From the NCBI GenBank assembly GCA_016780605.1, contig JADHLS010000235.1, positions 1 through 7,620 on the forward strand: a stretch of 7,620 bases of DNA, written 5' to 3'. Under the pieces are notes generated by a model. The model was not told where the DNA came from. It ran no database searches and saw only the letters and a list, made by a program, of their open reading frames with translations. Both the position numbers and the translations under genes were made by a program. Within the stretch, counting starts at the first letter, position 1. Each line of letters begins with the position of its first letter. This DNA is from Reyranella sp. (GTDB lineage Bacteria > Pseudomonadota > Alphaproteobacteria > Reyranellales > Reyranellaceae). Below are positions 6,509-7,620 of this stretch, one piece after another.

Positions 6509-7620
6509 ACTTCCCGGCGAACCTTTCTTGTGCGTTCCTCGCCGGCCTTCTCGCGACAGGCTGCGCCAATTTCACCGGTGACGGGGGCATGGGCCCGGTG
6601 TCCGAAGGCGTGCGCCGCGAGATCGGCAAGGATGTCGCCAAGCATGCCTCGCCGGAGGATCTTGCCCGTGCACACGCGCGTGTACAGGCAATGCTTTCGG
6701 AGCCACTCGGCGAGGACGCCGCGGTGCAGATCGCCTTGCTGAACAATCGCGGGCTGCAGGCGTCCTACAATGACCTGGGTGTTTCCGAAGCCGAATACGT
6801 GCAGGCGACGCTGCCCGCCAATCCCTCGCTCGTCGTCTCGCGTGCCTTCGGTACCGCCTCGTCGGGGGTGGGGAACTTCGTCGGCCTTGGATTGGAGCTC
6901 GTGGGCAACCTGCTGTCCTTCGCGACATTGCCCAGGAGGAGCGAAATCGCCAAGCGCGAGTTTGAGGAGGCACGCTATCGTGCCATCGCGACGACGCTTG
7001 CTTTCTCCGTGGACGTACGCCGCGCCTGGATCCGCGCCGTGGCGGCACAGGAGCGCGTGGCGCTCCTGGAGGACGCCCGCCGGACGGCTGACGCCTCGGC
7101 TGCGATGATGAAGCAACTGGGTGAGACGGGGGCCGCCAACAAGCTCGACCAGGGCCGCGTTGCGGCGTTCTATGCCGATCTCAGCGCCCAGGTCGGTCTC
7201 GCGCGCCTGCTGGTACAGAAAGAGCGCGAAACGCTGACGCGGCTGCTCGGGGTGTGGGGCGCCGACATCGAGTACAAGCTGCCAGCCGCCTTGCCGCGAC
7301 TGCCGGCCGCGCCGGACTCGTTGGCCGATGTCGAGAAAGAGGCGATGCGGCGGCGGGTCGATCTCCTCATTCTGCGCTATGAGATCGAGACGCTCGCCAA
7401 GTCGGTGGGCTTCGTCAACGCCACGCGCTACGTCTCGTTCCTCGAGCTGGGCGGGGTCTACCAGAACGAGCTGGAGACGGGCGAGGGGCCTGGCGCGACC
7501 AACGTCAATCGCGCGGGCCTGAGACTCGCCGTCTCCATCCCGATCTTCGATACCGGCAAGGCGAGGCTGACCCAGGCGCACGAGATCTACATGCGTGCCG
7601 TCAACCGCCTGGCCGAGCGC
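6505..7620 (+). CDS. TolC-family outer-membrane efflux protein, 3' end outside window
   Basis: The frame is open for 372 codons to the right edge. The N-terminus is a lipoprotein-like signal (MNFPANLSCAFLAGLLATGC, Cys20), as in many outer-membrane factors. Then comes the OEP/TolC pattern: a helical part with AVQIALLNNRGLQASYNDLG (about 76-95), the typical motif of the first coiled-coil repeat, an ANPSL turn, a strand region, long helices rich in Ala, Glu and Arg (about 147-190 and 195-245), and the start of the second repeat (VDLLILRYEIETLAKSVG) with SIPIFDTGKARLTQAHE, the second beta/helix junction. These proteins form trimeric outer-membrane channels that export substrates with an inner-membrane pump. 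It overlaps the lipoprotein stop by ATGA. Given copA and csoR nearby, copper efflux is the likely role, by context only. The full protein should need about 50-100 more codons. Confidence 0.9.
   Translation, partial: MNFPANLSCAFLAGLLATGCANFTGDGGMGPVSEGVRREIGKDVAKHASPEDLARAHARVQAMLSEPLGEDAAVQIALLNNRGLQASYNDLGVSEAEYVQATLPANPSLVVSRAFGTASSGVGNFVGLGLELVGNLLSFATLPRRSEIAKREFEEARYRAIATTLAFSVDVRRAWIRAVAAQERVALLEDARRTADASAAMMKQLGETGAANKLDQGRVAAFYADLSAQVGLARLLVQKERETLTRLLGVWGADIEYKLPAALPRLPAAPDSLADVEKEAMRRRVDLLILRYEIETLAKSVGFVNATRYVSFLELGGVYQNELETGEGPGATNVNRAGLRLAVSIPIFDTGKARLTQAHEIYMRAVNRLAER

Noticed and set aside
6433..7581. Long open frame of 382 codons on the minus strand
   Set aside because: It lies antisense to the TolC-family gene, has no recognisable domain and repeats Arg, Gly and Gln in the way expected of GC-rich antisense frames.

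Overview
The window looks like a chromosomal or mobile-element copper-handling region of a GC-rich proteobacterium. An alphaproteobacterium, perhaps of the Hyphomicrobiales, is the best guess. This rests on high G+C at third codon positions, two 14-bp palindromes of the FNR/FixK type, and a mix of CsoR, a YHS-domain CopA, DUF1622, DUF2933 and DUF5676 proteins. No rRNA, tRNA, CRISPR array, transposase or integrase was seen.

Layout, left to right. (a) 1-218, minus strand: the start of an unrecognised gene that runs off the left edge. (b) 323-1482, minus strand: a small membrane-protein operon transcribed leftwards in the order DUF5676-like (broken), DUF2933, ICMT-type membrane methyltransferase. 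It starts near a palindrome TTGAC-N4-GTCAA at 1538-1551. (c) 1552-1915: no confident gene, but one weak small ORF, an inverted repeat and a strong hairpin. (d) 1916-2317, minus strand: a small exported Gly/Met/Pro-rich protein whose signal peptide is cut by an in-frame TGA. (e) 2392-2405: a second box, TTGAT-N4-GTCAA, between that gene and (f) a DUF1622 membrane protein at 2495-2878 on the plus strand. (g) 2895-5237, minus strand: a copper-exporting P-type ATPase, CopA, 780 aa, with YHS and heavy-metal-binding N-terminal domains. (h) 5241-5273: a shared operator/promoter with the perfect inverted repeat TATACCC-N5-GGGTATA. (i) 5277-5552, plus strand: the CsoR-family copper-sensing repressor. 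(j) 5566-6108: a Cys/His-containing exported protein. (k) 6284-6508: a small lipoprotein. (l) 6505 to the right edge: a TolC-family outer-membrane efflux protein, cut by the window end.

How it fits together (inference from family knowledge). CsoR releases the shared operator when Cu(I) binds, allowing copA and csoR with its downstream genes to be expressed. CopA moves Cu(I) from cytoplasm to periplasm. The exported Cys/His protein, lipoprotein and TolC-type channel would act in the periplasm and outer membrane. The left half holds small membrane and exported proteins of unknown function that often accompany metal-resistance genes. They appear to be tied to low-oxygen or redox control through the two FNR/FixK-like boxes. 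Two of those genes are damaged (a deletion/frameshift at a nine-base homopolymer, and a stop inside a signal peptide), so this half seems to be decaying, unless the lesions are sequencing errors.
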